Positions 1 through 8,250 of a stretch of 36,653 bases of DNA are shown here, in pieces. Position 1 is the stretch's first letter. Each line of letters opens with the position of its first letter. Both the position numbers and the translations under genes were made by a program. The DNA comes from an uncultured Lachnospiraceae bacterium (GTDB lineage: Bacteria; Bacillota; Clostridia; Lachnospirales; Lachnospiraceae). The notes under the pieces were generated by a model, which saw nothing but the letters and a program-made list of their open reading frames with translations, ran no database searches and had not been told where the DNA came from. The stretch lies in NCBI GenBank assembly GCA_937910785.1, contig CALDLG010000023.1, forward strand, positions 1 to 36,653. The letters are read 5' to 3'.

Positions 1-758
1 ATAAAATCATAGCGCATGGCGGCAAGCGCCGCGTTCCTGTCCATCCCGCTGTCCTGCTCCATCTCCACGATGCTGTGCTCCATCAGGTCCAGCTCGTTTG
101 CAGACAGCGCCAGCCTGTCGATGACCTCCGCATCGCCCTCCACGATCTTCGTCGCCGCGAAACGGGGCGACATGCCGATCCGCTCCGCATGGTCCTCCAC
201 CTGATGGCAGACCGCATGGATACAGCGGTGCACCGGACCCTTCTCACAGAAGTCCGTCACTTTCGGGTAAATGCGGCGCGACGCCACCTCCCTGATGGCT
301 CCGATCAGATCCTCGATGCCCTCGTTTTTCGCCGCGCTGATTGCCACCACGGGCACGCCAAGCGCCTCCTCCATCTTTCTGATATTAATGGTGCCGCCAT
401 TACCCCGCACCTCGTCCATCATATTGAGGGCGATTACCATGGGAATATGTAATTCCAGAAGCTGCAGCGTCAGATAGAGATTCCTCTCGATATTGGTTGC
501 ATCCACAATGTTGATAATGCCGTCCGGTTTTTCATTCAGGATAAAATCTCTTGTGACGATTTCTTCGTTACTGTAGGGTCTGAGGGAGTAAATACCAGGC
601 AGATCGACCACCGTATCTCCTTTTTCCCCCCGAATCACACCGACCTTCTGATCTACCGTAACGCCCGGAAAATTTCCCACATGCTGATTGGAACCGGTCA
701 GCTGATTAAATAATGTCGTTTTACCGCAATTCTGATTGCCTACTAATGCGTATACCAT
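1..758 (-). CDS. feoB: Ferrous iron transport GTPase FeoB, N-terminal part (runs off the left edge)
   Basis: FeoB is the cytoplasmic-membrane ferrous iron transporter with an N-terminal GTPase domain. About 252 codons are visible, all of the GTPase/helical region. The P-loop GNQNCGKTT is at residues 7-15, the G3 motif DLPG at 52-55, the G4 motif NMMD at 112-115 and a G5-like SAAKNEG near 143. The NQNCGKTTLFNQLTGSNQ context is typical of FeoB. The ATG at 758 is preceded by GGAG at a usable distance. The membrane part lies outside the window. feoA is 25 bp upstream on the same strand, so the two form a feoAB operon under the promoter near 1100. Family assignment is very secure. Whether the rest of the gene is intact cannot be seen. 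Confidence 0.96.
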   Translation of the reverse strand, partial: MVYALVGNQNCGKTTLFNQLTGSNQHVGNFPGVTVDQKVGVIRGEKGDTVVDLPGIYSLRPYSNEEIVTRDFILNEKPDGIINIVDATNIERNLYLTLQLLELHIPMVIALNMMDEVRGNGGTINIRKMEEALGVPVVAISAAKNEGIEDLIGAIREVASRRIYPKVTDFCEKGPVHRCIHAVCHQVEDHAERIGMSPRFAATKIVEGDAEVIDRLALSANELDLMEHSIVEMEQDSGMDRNAALAAMRYDF

Positions 759-783
759 ACCAGTTTCTCCAAACGTAACCGTT

Positions 784-1005
784 TTATATTTTAACTTCTA
801 TCTTCTGCGCGTCTTCCTTCCGAATTGTCAATTCATAGCCGCGCAGTTCTATTTCAATCGGATCGCCCATCGGAGCCATTTTCCGTATCCTCACTCTGGT
901 TCTGGGAATCAGTCCCATATCCAGAAAACGGCAGCGCAGCTCTCCCCCGCCGCCTACCTGTACGATCGTAGCTTCCTGTCCTATTGCAATCTGATCCAGT
1001 GTCAT
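784..1005 (-). CDS. feoA: Ferrous iron transport protein A (FeoA, SH3-like)
   Basis: A 73-residue cytosolic protein with the usual FeoA size and motifs: an N-terminal TLDQIAIGQEATIVQV strand, the central CRFLDMGLIPRTRVRI segment (family signature LxxMGLxPG) and a C-terminal GYELTIRKEDAQKIEV. FeoA is a small SH3-fold accessory factor for FeoB-dependent Fe(II) uptake. The ATG at 1005 follows AAGGAG with ideal spacing. It is the first gene of feoAB and feoB starts 25 bp downstream. A promoter with an overlapping palindrome lies about 90 bp upstream, so metal-responsive control is likely. Only one FeoA copy is visible. Confidence 0.94.
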   Translation of the reverse strand: MTLDQIAIGQEATIVQVGGGGELRCRFLDMGLIPRTRVRIRKMAPMGDPIEIELRGYELTIRKEDAQKIEVKI

Positions 1006-1083
1006 AGCCGTTCTCCTTTCCCTCCCGGAAGTAAACCTGCCTGAAAGAATGGCTTTCTCTCATCCTGCAATCTCCGGGCCGTA

Positions 1084-1123
1084 GGCATAAAAATAGTTTA
1101 TGCCAGCTTTCCGGGGTTGTCAA
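1084..1123 (-). promoter_or_regulatory. feoAB promoter with palindromic operator over the -10
   Basis: Read on the minus strand, TTGACA (1118-1123) is followed by exactly 17 nt and TAAACT (1095-1100), a near-consensus sigma-A promoter. A perfect inverted repeat, GGCATAAA-5 nt-TTTATGCC (1084-1104), covers the -10 hexamer. An operator there would block RNA polymerase. That fits an iron-dependent repressor of the Fur or DtxR class, but the half-site is not the textbook box of either family. feoA begins 79 nt downstream of the operator. Confidence 0.75.
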
Positions 1124-1235
1124 CTCCATTCTGAGCCTGAGCATTCTCCTGTACCGGCTATCCTGAAAAATATCATTCCGGTATGCCGCTTCCCGCAGAC
1201 AGCAATCAACGCACACGGCCGATACCGGCAGTCTG

Positions 1236-1276
1236 AAAGCCGGCATATAACCACGCTATGGTTACTGCCGGCTTTT
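1236..1276 (-). terminator. Stem-loop terminator after the large-kinase operon
   Basis: GCCGGCA/TGCCGGC arms with an inner TAACCA/TGGTTA helix form a strong hairpin 20-60 nt past the kinase stop codon. The flanks are AAAG on one side and CTTTTCTTT on the other. The T-run is better on the plus strand, so it may work in both directions, but only the kinase operon on the minus strand obviously needs it. Confidence 0.55.
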
Positions 1277-1294
1277 CTTTATCCGTATCGGCCT

Positions 1295-3901
1295 CTACTG
1301 CATCATTGGAAATGTCAGAACTACTTTGAACAGATCTCCGTCCAGAATAATTTCAAAAGCCCCATGCTGTGCCTCCGTCAGATTCTTGGCAATAGATAAC
1401 CCAAGTCCGCTTCCTTCCGTTGTCCTGGATTCATCCCCCCGGATAAACCGTTCCGTCAGTTCCTCCGGATTGCAGTTCAGCTCTTTTGCTGAAATATTTT
1501 TGATGGATATTTCAATCAGTTCCCGCTTATCTCCTTCTTTTCCGGTTATACCATTAACCGCAATATAAACTCTCGTCCCTTCCAGCGCATATTTATAGAT
1601 ATTATTGAACAGATTCTCCATCACACGCCAGATGCTTCTGCTGTCCGCCTCGATGACCGCACCGGAGGAAGTAACATTCATAACAATCGTCAGGCTTTTC
1701 TGATCAAATTTTTCGGAAAACTCTCCGATCGTCTGATTCAGCAGTTCCGTCACATTGATTCTCTCAAAATGAAGGTTGATATTGCCGGAGGATATTTTAC
1801 TTGCCTCCACCAGATCATCGGTCAGCTGTTTTAACCGCTGGGACTTTTCATCCAGAACCTGAATATAGCTGCGCACGCGCTCATTATCAACCTTTTCCCG
1901 CTTGATCAGATCCACATAATTGATGATGGAGGTGAGCGGTGTCTTGATATCGTGAGAAACATTCGTAATCAGATCCGCTTTCATGCGCTCATCCTTCATA
2001 CTGATCTCTACTGCGTTTTTAATGCCGTTTCCGATGCTGTTCACGGATTTGGCGAGTACGAGATTGTCCCCATGCAGGTTTTCCTGACTGATCTGATAAG
2101 AAAAATTTCCTTCCGCAATTTTCTCGATTCCGTTTACGATATTCTGCCGTTCTTTCACATCCAGATACAGCAGCACACCAACAAACAGATCCACCACCAG
2201 GGCAACCAGCAGCAGCCCCAGTATCACAGGCATTCCCGTAAAGGAGCCAACCACGATCATCAGCAGATTGAATGCCAGAAATACGATGTAAGGCCCCCAT
2301 GTCCTGATCACAATGCTGCCATTATCATATACCTCCAGAAGCAGAGCCGCGCATTTTCTCACAAGTCTTTTTAAAAAGCTGTTCTTCCAGATCGTTCCCG
2401 CCTTAATTCTTCTGACGAAACTGTAATAAAAGAAACAGAAAACCGCATCGATCAACAGAATGGCAATTCCCGCCGCCACTTTAAACCAGACGGTATATAA
2501 ATCTTCATAAGTCAAAAAGAACCATTGGGCCGCCACTCCTGCCGCAAAAATGGCAAATGCAGAAAGCAGGGCAAGGATAAGCGCCGCCTCAGTCGGTATT
2601 CTGTCAAAACTGCTCAGCGCAATAAAAATATTGCCCTCTTCGTCCCGTTCTTTTCCCGTTACCATCGTCAGATAGATCAGCAGCGTAAAATACAGGACGA
2701 TTGATACTACCGCAAGAATGATCCACTGCCAGAAATAAGGCAGGTAATTCTGGAATCCGGCTCTGCCCTGCGTAAAGGCGTCTTCAGCCGGATAAGAAGC
2801 ATCCACTCCAACCCAGATCCGGATGCTTTCCGGATAAGCATAATCATATTCCTGCACGATATTTCGAATCGTTCTTTCTTCTATGGCAGAATTGCTTTCA
2901 TAGATCATCTCGGAAGGACTGTAATAGAGGTACTTGCTTCCGCTGCCAAATTTATCCCCGAAACGGTCGCTGAAAAATTCCGCCATGTCCGCATTTTCCA
3001 ATCCCTTTTTCAGCTCTTTCGGCTCGATCAGATCTTCCATATTGGTAAAATATTCCGTATGGCTGCCGATCGTTTTCTCGATGCAGTATCGCAGATTCGT
3101 ATTCTTCGCATCATAATATTCATGATATGCCAGATACTCATTGTAATTATAGGCGAGGCTCTGCATCGCCGCCCTGACATTTGCACACAGACCCGCATAG
3201 CTTTCCGGATCGGCCGTATATTCTTCAATATTTTTGCCGTCCACCGTCTTATAACGATTTACCATGATTTCCATCATGATCGTTTCGTCGTCATCATACC
3301 AGCTGTCCCAGCCGGCCGATGGAAGCATATTGGAGGATACGTCATCCACGAAAGTATAGCTTCCGATATCGGACTTCATATAATTGGCATCCGAGGTATT
3401 GTAATACTTGCTGTCCGGATCAACGATCGTGAGCATTGTTCTGTCGCCCAGAAATCTTCTCGCTTCTGAGATCGACATCTCTACCATGTCATATTCCACC
3501 CCGTAATTCTGCCACTTCAGCAAATCTTCCAGATAATATCTGGCCGTAACATATTTTTCCGGCATTCCCGTATCACGATAGTTATAGGCCGTAACATCCA
3601 CGATTTTCTTTCCGTCAAACTCACCGTCCGTTTCCAGCTGGCTTCGAATCACGCCAAAGCGTATGATATCCATAACCGCTCTGCCGTAAATGCTGTTAAA
3701 CAGCTTCGATTCTTCATAAGTTTTTTCCTGATCCGAAGCATGCAGTGTATAGCTTTCATTCCCTGACAGACTCTGTACCACTACGCTTGATTCTGTCGTC
3801 ACAATGAGTATGGCCGCAACAGCCGTCATAATCAGAAGATGCTGCAATACCTGCAGAATGTTTCTGATTCTTCTGCCGCCCTTTCCTTTCTTATTTCCCA
3901 T
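1295..3901 (-). CDS. Sensor histidine kinase with large extracellular domain (868 aa)
   Basis: Membrane sensor kinase partner of the response regulator just upstream. Order of parts: TM1 at about residues 14-36, an extracellular region of about 350 residues (40-388) rich in Tyr, Asp and Glu, then five more hydrophobic segments (about 391-414, 438-462, 473-493, 536-554, 557-580), a HAMP-like linker (591-630), a HisKA H-box with the phospho-acceptor in NVSHDIKTPL (His650), an N-box ENLFNN and a G-box GSGLGLSIAKNL. I chose the ATG at 3901 because GGGAGG sits 7 nt upstream; a longer reading to 3952 would overlap the end of the regulator and lacks a site. The ectodomain and extra membrane helices are much larger than in VanS-type kinases. 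The ligand is unknown. Confidence 0.9.
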   Translation of the reverse strand: MGNKKGKGGRRIRNILQVLQHLLIMTAVAAILIVTTESSVVVQSLSGNESYTLHASDQEKTYEESKLFNSIYGRAVMDIIRFGVIRSQLETDGEFDGKKIVDVTAYNYRDTGMPEKYVTARYYLEDLLKWQNYGVEYDMVEMSISEARRFLGDRTMLTIVDPDSKYYNTSDANYMKSDIGSYTFVDDVSSNMLPSAGWDSWYDDDETIMMEIMVNRYKTVDGKNIEEYTADPESYAGLCANVRAAMQSLAYNYNEYLAYHEYYDAKNTNLRYCIEKTIGSHTEYFTNMEDLIEPKELKKGLENADMAEFFSDRFGDKFGSGSKYLYYSPSEMIYESNSAIEERTIRNIVQEYDYAYPESIRIWVGVDASYPAEDAFTQGRAGFQNYLPYFWQWIILAVVSIVLYFTLLIYLTMVTGKERDEEGNIFIALSSFDRIPTEAALILALLSAFAIFAAGVAAQWFFLTYEDLYTVWFKVAAGIAILLIDAVFCFFYYSFVRRIKAGTIWKNSFLKRLVRKCAALLLEVYDNGSIVIRTWGPYIVFLAFNLLMIVVGSFTGMPVILGLLLVALVVDLFVGVLLYLDVKERQNIVNGIEKIAEGNFSYQISQENLHGDNLVLAKSVNSIGNGIKNAVEISMKDERMKADLITNVSHDIKTPLTSIINYVDLIKREKVDNERVRSYIQVLDEKSQRLKQLTDDLVEASKISSGNINLHFERINVTELLNQTIGEFSEKFDQKSLTIVMNVTSSGAVIEADSRSIWRVMENLFNNIYKYALEGTRVYIAVNGITGKEGDKRELIEISIKNISAKELNCNPEELTERFIRGDESRTTEGSGLGLSIAKNLTEAQHGAFEIILDGDLFKVVLTFPMMQ

Positions 3902-3926
3902 AGTATCCTCCCATTCAATGCGTTCC

Positions 3927-4619
3927 CTACTGTTTTTCGATCTTATATCCAACTCCCCATACGACTTTCAGGTAACGCGGCTCTTTGGGATTGATTTCGA
4001 TTTTTTCCCGAATATGCCTGATATGTACGGCCACCGTATTATCCGCACCAATCGCTTCCTCATTCCAGATGCTTTCATAAATCTGGTCGATGGAAAAGAC
4101 TCTGCCGCAGTTTTTGACAAGCAGAAGCAGAATATTGTATTCAATCGGCGTCAGCTTCACGATCTCACCGTCCACGGTGACTTCCTTCGTATCATCGTTC
4201 ATACAAAGGCCGCCCACCCGGAACAGCTCATTGTTCTCCGTGTTAAGGCTGCCAAGCATGGTATAGCGTCTCAAATTGGATTTCACCCGCGCCACAAGCT
4301 CCAGTGGATTAAAAGGCTTCGTCACATAATCATCCGCTCCGATATTCAATCCCAGAATCTTATCGCTGTCCTCCGATTTGGCTGAAAGGATGATGATCGG
4401 AATGCTGGAATACTCTCTGATCTTCAACGTCGCATGAATCCCGTCAAGCTTCGGCATCATGACATCCATAATCAGAAGATGGATCGTCGTCTGCTTCAGA
4501 ATCCTGATCGCCTGCTCTCCGTCATAGGCTTTGAAAATCTGATACCCTTCCTGCAGCAAATAAATTTCGATTGCATCTACAATTTCCTTATCGTCATCAC
4601 ATACCAGAATGTTTGCCAT
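3927..4619 (-). CDS. OmpR/PhoB-family response regulator
   Basis: A 230-residue regulator: receiver domain with acidic pocket CDDD (8-10), phospho-acceptor Asp52 in IMDVMMPKLDG and the conserved Lys in VTKPFNPLEL, then a winged-helix DNA-binding domain ending VVWGVGYKIEKQ, the signature of OmpR/PhoB output domains. It lies 25 bp upstream of the kinase gene and is the first gene of the pair, so they are a cognate two-component system. The closest general type is the VanR-like group by look, but no resistance genes are adjacent and I do not assign a target. Confidence 0.93.
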   Translation of the reverse strand: MANILVCDDDKEIVDAIEIYLLQEGYQIFKAYDGEQAIRILKQTTIHLLIMDVMMPKLDGIHATLKIREYSSIPIIILSAKSEDSDKILGLNIGADDYVTKPFNPLELVARVKSNLRRYTMLGSLNTENNELFRVGGLCMNDDTKEVTVDGEIVKLTPIEYNILLLLVKNCGRVFSIDQIYESIWNEEAIGADNTVAVHIRHIREKIEINPKEPRYLKVVWGVGYKIEKQ

Positions 4620-4700
4620 CCGCTTTACCTCTCTTTTGTCGTTATCAGTATTAAAACATATAAAATGAAAGGAATTCGTGGGAATTTATTTAATATTTTC

Positions 4701-5609
4701 TTAATTTACCGGAAGAAGTCCTAAAAAGGCTCCAAGATTCCCGCGTTTTCCATGACTGGCCCTGTGTGAAAACAGGTATTCCGGATTACAGCAGGTACAG
4801 ATATCCGTTACCTGGATGTTATCCGCCCGGACACCGGCCTCCTCCAGCACGATCTGATTGGCCTTCCATAAATTAAGCTGATACTTTCCATTTCCTTTTT
4901 CCAGAAGAATCTGCGCTTTCTGTCCATCCCGCGCAAATTCCTGCCGAAAGGCTTCCGCCACATCCTCACTGACCTCATAGCAGTCCTGACAGATCGACGG
5001 CCCCACAGCGGCCGTCACATCCTCCGGCCTCGTTCCGTATTCCCGATTCATGGCCTCTATCGTCCTCTGCCCCATCCGACCGACCGTTCCCCTCCAGCCG
5101 GAATGCGAAAGTCCGATCGCCCTGCGCTTCGTATCAATAAAAAAAAGCGGTACGCAATCCGCATAAAAAGTGGCCAGCACGATGCCCGGCACATTCGTAA
5201 TCAATCCGTCGATATTCGTATAGTCTCTCGGACATACGATTCCCTTTCCTCTGTCCTTTTCGTCCACCGCCCGGATATTCGTTGTATGCGTCTGATCGGC
5301 GCAGATGATATCCTCCGGTTTACATAAAAGCGCATCCGAGATTCGACGAAAGTTCTCATCAACCGCCGCCTTTTCATCCCCTCTCGTATAACTGAGATTC
5401 ATCGAAGCAAAAATTCCTTCGCTGACGCCTCCCAGTCTGGTTGAAAAAAGATGTCTGACAAGGCCCGTTTCCTCCAGAATCGGAAACGTCAGAAACTCCA
5501 GCGCCCCCTGCCTGTTCCTCCTTACCTGCCGCACATTCGGTTTCCTTATTATCTTCTCCATAAAAATGATTCCCCATTCCTGCCCCGTTCCTGCATGCCG
5601 GACCATCAT
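4701..5609 (-). CDS. pgeF: PgeF/YfiH-type multicopper-like purine nucleoside phosphorylase (laccase-domain protein)
   Basis: Member of the YfiH/PgeF family, single-domain cytosolic enzymes linked to purine nucleoside phosphorolysis and to repair of peptidoglycan mis-synthesis. The metal and catalytic triad is visible: His108 in ADQTHTTN, Cys152 in YADCVPLFF and His169 in LSHSGWRGT, followed by AVGPSICQDCYEV and a C-terminal CTCCNPEYLFSHRASHGKRGN block. Two starts are possible: ATG 5609 with GGAG 7 nt upstream (used here) and ATG 5561 (MEKIIRKP) with a GGGGA site; the second gives a more family-like N-terminus. It is the last gene of the rplS-to-pgeF cluster and begins 24 bp after the end of yraN. 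Confidence 0.9.
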   Translation of the reverse strand: MMVRHAGTGQEWGIIFMEKIIRKPNVRQVRRNRQGALEFLTFPILEETGLVRHLFSTRLGGVSEGIFASMNLSYTRGDEKAAVDENFRRISDALLCKPEDIICADQTHTTNIRAVDEKDRGKGIVCPRDYTNIDGLITNVPGIVLATFYADCVPLFFIDTKRRAIGLSHSGWRGTVGRMGQRTIEAMNREYGTRPEDVTAAVGPSICQDCYEVSEDVAEAFRQEFARDGQKAQILLEKGNGKYQLNLWKANQIVLEEAGVRADNIQVTDICTCCNPEYLFSHRASHGKRGNLGAFLGLLPVN

Positions 5610-5632
5610 AGACTATCTCCGGATTTTCCATG

Positions 5633-5997
5633 TCAGAAATGACGGGCTCCACAATATTCAAATGCATTTCGTATCCATTCCATTCTGCTGCCGTCGATCG
5701 CCACCACATCAAATCGAACCGGCCTGTCGGACAGATATCTGTGTATCATCCTGTAATAATCGGCACACCACAGATTTTTCTGCGTTTTGGGGCGTTTACG
5801 GCTTCCGCCGCGCTGCCCATGGAAGCATCCTTCCTGTATTTTACTTCAAAAAACACAAGATATTCCCGCTCGTATCCGATCAGATCAATTTCTCCCTGTC
5901 TGCAACGGAAATTCCGTTCCACGATCCGGACACCCTGTCCTTCCAGATACCGGCAGGCCTGTTCCTCTTTTTCCCGCCCGACTTTGCTTTTATTCAA
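5633..5997 (-). pseudogene. yraN: YraN/UPF0102 endonuclease-like protein, frameshifted
   Basis: The TTG at 5997 (GGGGG site upstream) starts a typical YraN: residues GREKEEQACRYLEGQG, then the nuclease-like core FRCRQGEIDLIGYE and VFFEVKYRK, then NAPKRRKICGV. The frame then runs into a TGA at 83 residues. One base to the side, the remaining conserved half is intact: ADYYRMIHRYL, RPVRFDVVAID and a natural stop at 5633. Adding one G near 5763 (GTGCC to GTGGCC) restores a continuous 121-residue protein of normal family length. So this is either a real one-base deletion or a sequencing error. YraN proteins are predicted restriction-endonuclease-fold proteins of uncertain role. Confidence 0.85.
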
Positions 5998-6051
5998 TCA
6001 AATCCCCCATTCTTACTCATGTTCGCAGACTTATCCCCGTCAGAACGGACT

Positions 6052-6351
6052 TCACTGGCTTGCTGCCAGCTTCGCCCTGATCTTATCCATGGAATCCACA
6101 AAGACAAGAATTTCCGCCACGACTTCGTAAAGCTCAGGCGGAATCATCTCCCCGATATCCAGCCTGGACAACGTATCTGCCAGTTTATCATCCCGGTGCA
6201 CCGGCACATCGGATTCTCTGGCCTTCTCAATGATGCGTTCCGCCAACGCTCCTTTTCCGGAGGCGATAACCCTCGGCGCCTCGTCCGAAGGATCAAACTC
6301 CAGCGCAATCGCCTGTTTTACTTTGTTATCCTTTTCTTTCCCCATATTCAT
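6052..6351 (-). CDS. ylqH: YlqH-like protein, FlhB C-terminal (export switch) domain
   Basis: A 99-residue protein matching the cytoplasmic C-domain of FlhB/YscU after the autocleavage site: ALEFDPSDEAPRVIASGKG, AERIIEKARESDVPVHRDDKLADTL and IGEMIPPELYEVVAEILVFV. The NPTH cleavage motif and the membrane part of FlhB are absent. It follows the FliK-like gene by 70 bp and belongs to the rbgA-rnhB-ylqG-ylqH synteny known from B. subtilis, which supports the YlqH name. Its role outside flagellar export is not established. The second ATG (6345) has the better-spaced GGGG site. Confidence 0.85.
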   Translation of the reverse strand: MNMGKEKDNKVKQAIALEFDPSDEAPRVIASGKGALAERIIEKARESDVPVHRDDKLADTLSRLDIGEMIPPELYEVVAEILVFVDSMDKIRAKLAASQ

Positions 6352-6421
6352 CCCCGCCTTCTTTTTCCTGCTCCGTCAGTCCTGCATAACATCGGTATAC
6401 CGCGAACGATATCCCGGCGTG

Positions 6422-8236
6422 CTATGCCCGCATATCAAAGGACGTCTTGCTCAACACGGAAATATTCTTATTCTGATTCAGAATTTCCTGCATGATGTTC
6501 GTCTGCGGACCGTCCTCTTTGATCTGGAAATTCGCTTTCATGGAATAACCGCGCTGCTCCAGCCGCTCGTTCAGAATATGAATATGCTTTGCGATCAGAT
6601 TCAGCGCCGCCTCATCCTTTACCGTAAAGCTCGTACTGACTTTGTTCAGACTCTTCTGCATGGTAACGTAAACATCTAGCGGTCCGAGGTTCTCCATATC
6701 CAAATGCAGAAGCGCGCTGACGCTTCCGTCTTTTTTCGCCAGACTCTTCTTATTCGTATAAACATACAGATCCCCATGCGCCTTATTTCCCGCCATCTTC
6801 AACGGCAGCTGCACATATGGAAAAAGATGGTTCATCTGATTCATAAAATCCACATTATTCTGTAGATTCTGTACACTTCTGGCACCTGCACTGTCCGCTT
6901 TTCCTGCCAAATGAAAGGCTTCCTCCATCCGGGCTGTCTGTTCCCTGATCCGTTCATATAATTGCTCCACCTTTTCCTTCTGCGCCACTTCTTCCGGCTT
7001 TAGCAGCCATTCATTCTGCATGCCTGCCTGTAAAAGATTCCGAAAAACCCGGCTTCCGAACAGTTCTTTCGCCGATTCCTGAAAATCTTCCCGTATGATG
7101 TGCGCATTTCCATGAAGCAATTCCGATAGTTGTGTCAGAACCGCTTTGGGAGAAAGGCTTCCGCTCGACGTCTGCTTTACAAATTCCGCATCCGCACCAA
7201 GCTTTTGCATCATCTCACCGAGCCGCTGCCACGCCTTTAAAACCAATGCCGCTTTTCCCTGCGTTTCCTGTCCTGCCGGATTCTGCGTCTGCACTTCTCC
7301 TTCCGGATTCTCAGGTACTCTCCCATCCGCTTTTGTGCCTCCCGACAGTTCCTCCGCCGGATTCAAAAGCCGTCCGGCATCTCCTGCATCCGCCGCTTTC
7401 CCATTATGCGCGGGTTCGGAAAGAGATTCCGTCAAAACAACATCCGCGGCATTTTTTCCGGCTGCAGCGCCGGCATTTCCCGCATCTGTCGTTCCGTTTT
7501 CCGGCAGTCCGGCCTGACCGGCTGTTTCCCCGGTTCCCTCCGCACCGACAAAAGCCTTGATGATCTGCCCATAAAAAGCGATCGCCTCCGCATCTTTTCC
7601 CTCGGCAAGCAGCGCCTGATATGTCTGTGGAATTTCTTCCATAATCTCATTTGTGCTCTGAAGAATCTGATGTTCATAATTTTTATAGGATTCAAACTGC
7701 TCTATATTGATTTCCGTAACCGGCAGTCCCAGACGGATCATCTGCATAATTGAATTCGGGTCCGCATTGGGAAAATCAGCCAGCTGTCTGCCCATAAATG
7801 CAATGGCGTCTCTGTCGATCGGCATTCCTTCCTGCATCATGCTGGATACCATCCGTATATTTTCCGTACTGGCAGAGAGTCCCGCCGCCGATAACGCCTT
7901 CAGAATAGTCGCCTGATTGGCCATGTTGGCATAAAGCGGCGAAAGAAACAGCTGTGAACCGCTGTTCGTCTTTATTTCAAAGCTCATACTCTGGCCCAGC
8001 ACAATATTTAAGTCCTGATCCAGCCTCGCTGTCAGAATGTTTTCCGGGTCCAGCGCAATCTGAACCGTATTGCCATCCTTGCCGACCACTTCTCCCTGAA
8101 TTGTCTGCCCCGGTACCATATTGCGGATGTCGCTCTGTACTCTGTAATTTCTTTCCGCCGCAGAAACTGCACCATTAGATGCGGACGGCTGTCTGATCTC
8201 CGGATTTTTCGACTGGAAAATATGTCCTAAATTCAA
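6422..8236 (-). CDS. ylqG: YlqG-like protein with FliK-type C-terminal domain
   Basis: A 604-residue soluble protein. Start is TTG 8236 behind AAGGGGG. The N-terminal part (about 38-100) holds the segment VPGQTIQGEVVGKDGNTVQI, a small beta-rich domain. Residues of about 110-215 are helical. A low-complexity Ala/Gly/Glu stretch follows (about 230-330). The C-terminal 150 residues (ALLHLDMENLGPLDVYVTM through HILNERLEQRGYSM) resemble the FliK hook-length-control C-domain (Flg_hook). Synteny with B. subtilis rnhB-ylqG-ylqH supports the name. In flagella, FliK contacts the FlhB C-domain, and here the FlhB-like gene is the next gene. No flagellar genes are nearby. Function unknown. Confidence 0.75.
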   Translation of the reverse strand: MNLGHIFQSKNPEIRQPSASNGAVSAAERNYRVQSDIRNMVPGQTIQGEVVGKDGNTVQIALDPENILTARLDQDLNIVLGQSMSFEIKTNSGSQLFLSPLYANMANQATILKALSAAGLSASTENIRMVSSMMQEGMPIDRDAIAFMGRQLADFPNADPNSIMQMIRLGLPVTEINIEQFESYKNYEHQILQSTNEIMEEIPQTYQALLAEGKDAEAIAFYGQIIKAFVGAEGTGETAGQAGLPENGTTDAGNAGAAAGKNAADVVLTESLSEPAHNGKAADAGDAGRLLNPAEELSGGTKADGRVPENPEGEVQTQNPAGQETQGKAALVLKAWQRLGEMMQKLGADAEFVKQTSSGSLSPKAVLTQLSELLHGNAHIIREDFQESAKELFGSRVFRNLLQAGMQNEWLLKPEEVAQKEKVEQLYERIREQTARMEEAFHLAGKADSAGARSVQNLQNNVDFMNQMNHLFPYVQLPLKMAGNKAHGDLYVYTNKKSLAKKDGSVSALLHLDMENLGPLDVYVTMQKSLNKVSTSFTVKDEAALNLIAKHIHILNERLEQRGYSMKANFQIKEDGPQTNIMQEILNQNKNISVLSKTSFDMRA

Positions 8237-8250
8237 TGCCTGCTTCCCCC

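Noticed and set aside
3804..4385. Long plus-strand frame opposite the response regulator and kinase genes
   Set aside because: Antisense shadow of two clear genes with no ribosome-binding site and no recognisable protein.
3927..4619. Naming the first regulator VanR
   Set aside because: Resemblance is only at the level of the OmpR family and no van resistance gene is adjacent.
4687..4704. TTAAGAA/TTAAATA direct repeats 11 nt apart before the first response regulator
   Set aside because: AT-rich, overlaps the end of pgeF and lacks a properly spaced -10; unlike the three well-formed sites near 25 kb.
5374..5712. 112-aa minus-strand frame between yraN and pgeF
   Set aside because: No protein of its own. 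Its segment from about 5633 to 5712 overlaps the C-terminal part of the frameshifted yraN in another frame, and the rest is out of frame within pgeF.
6052..8236. Part of a flagellar or type III secretion gene cluster
   Set aside because: No other export or flagellar gene in 36 kb, and the synteny is that of the rnhB-ylqG-ylqH housekeeping cluster.
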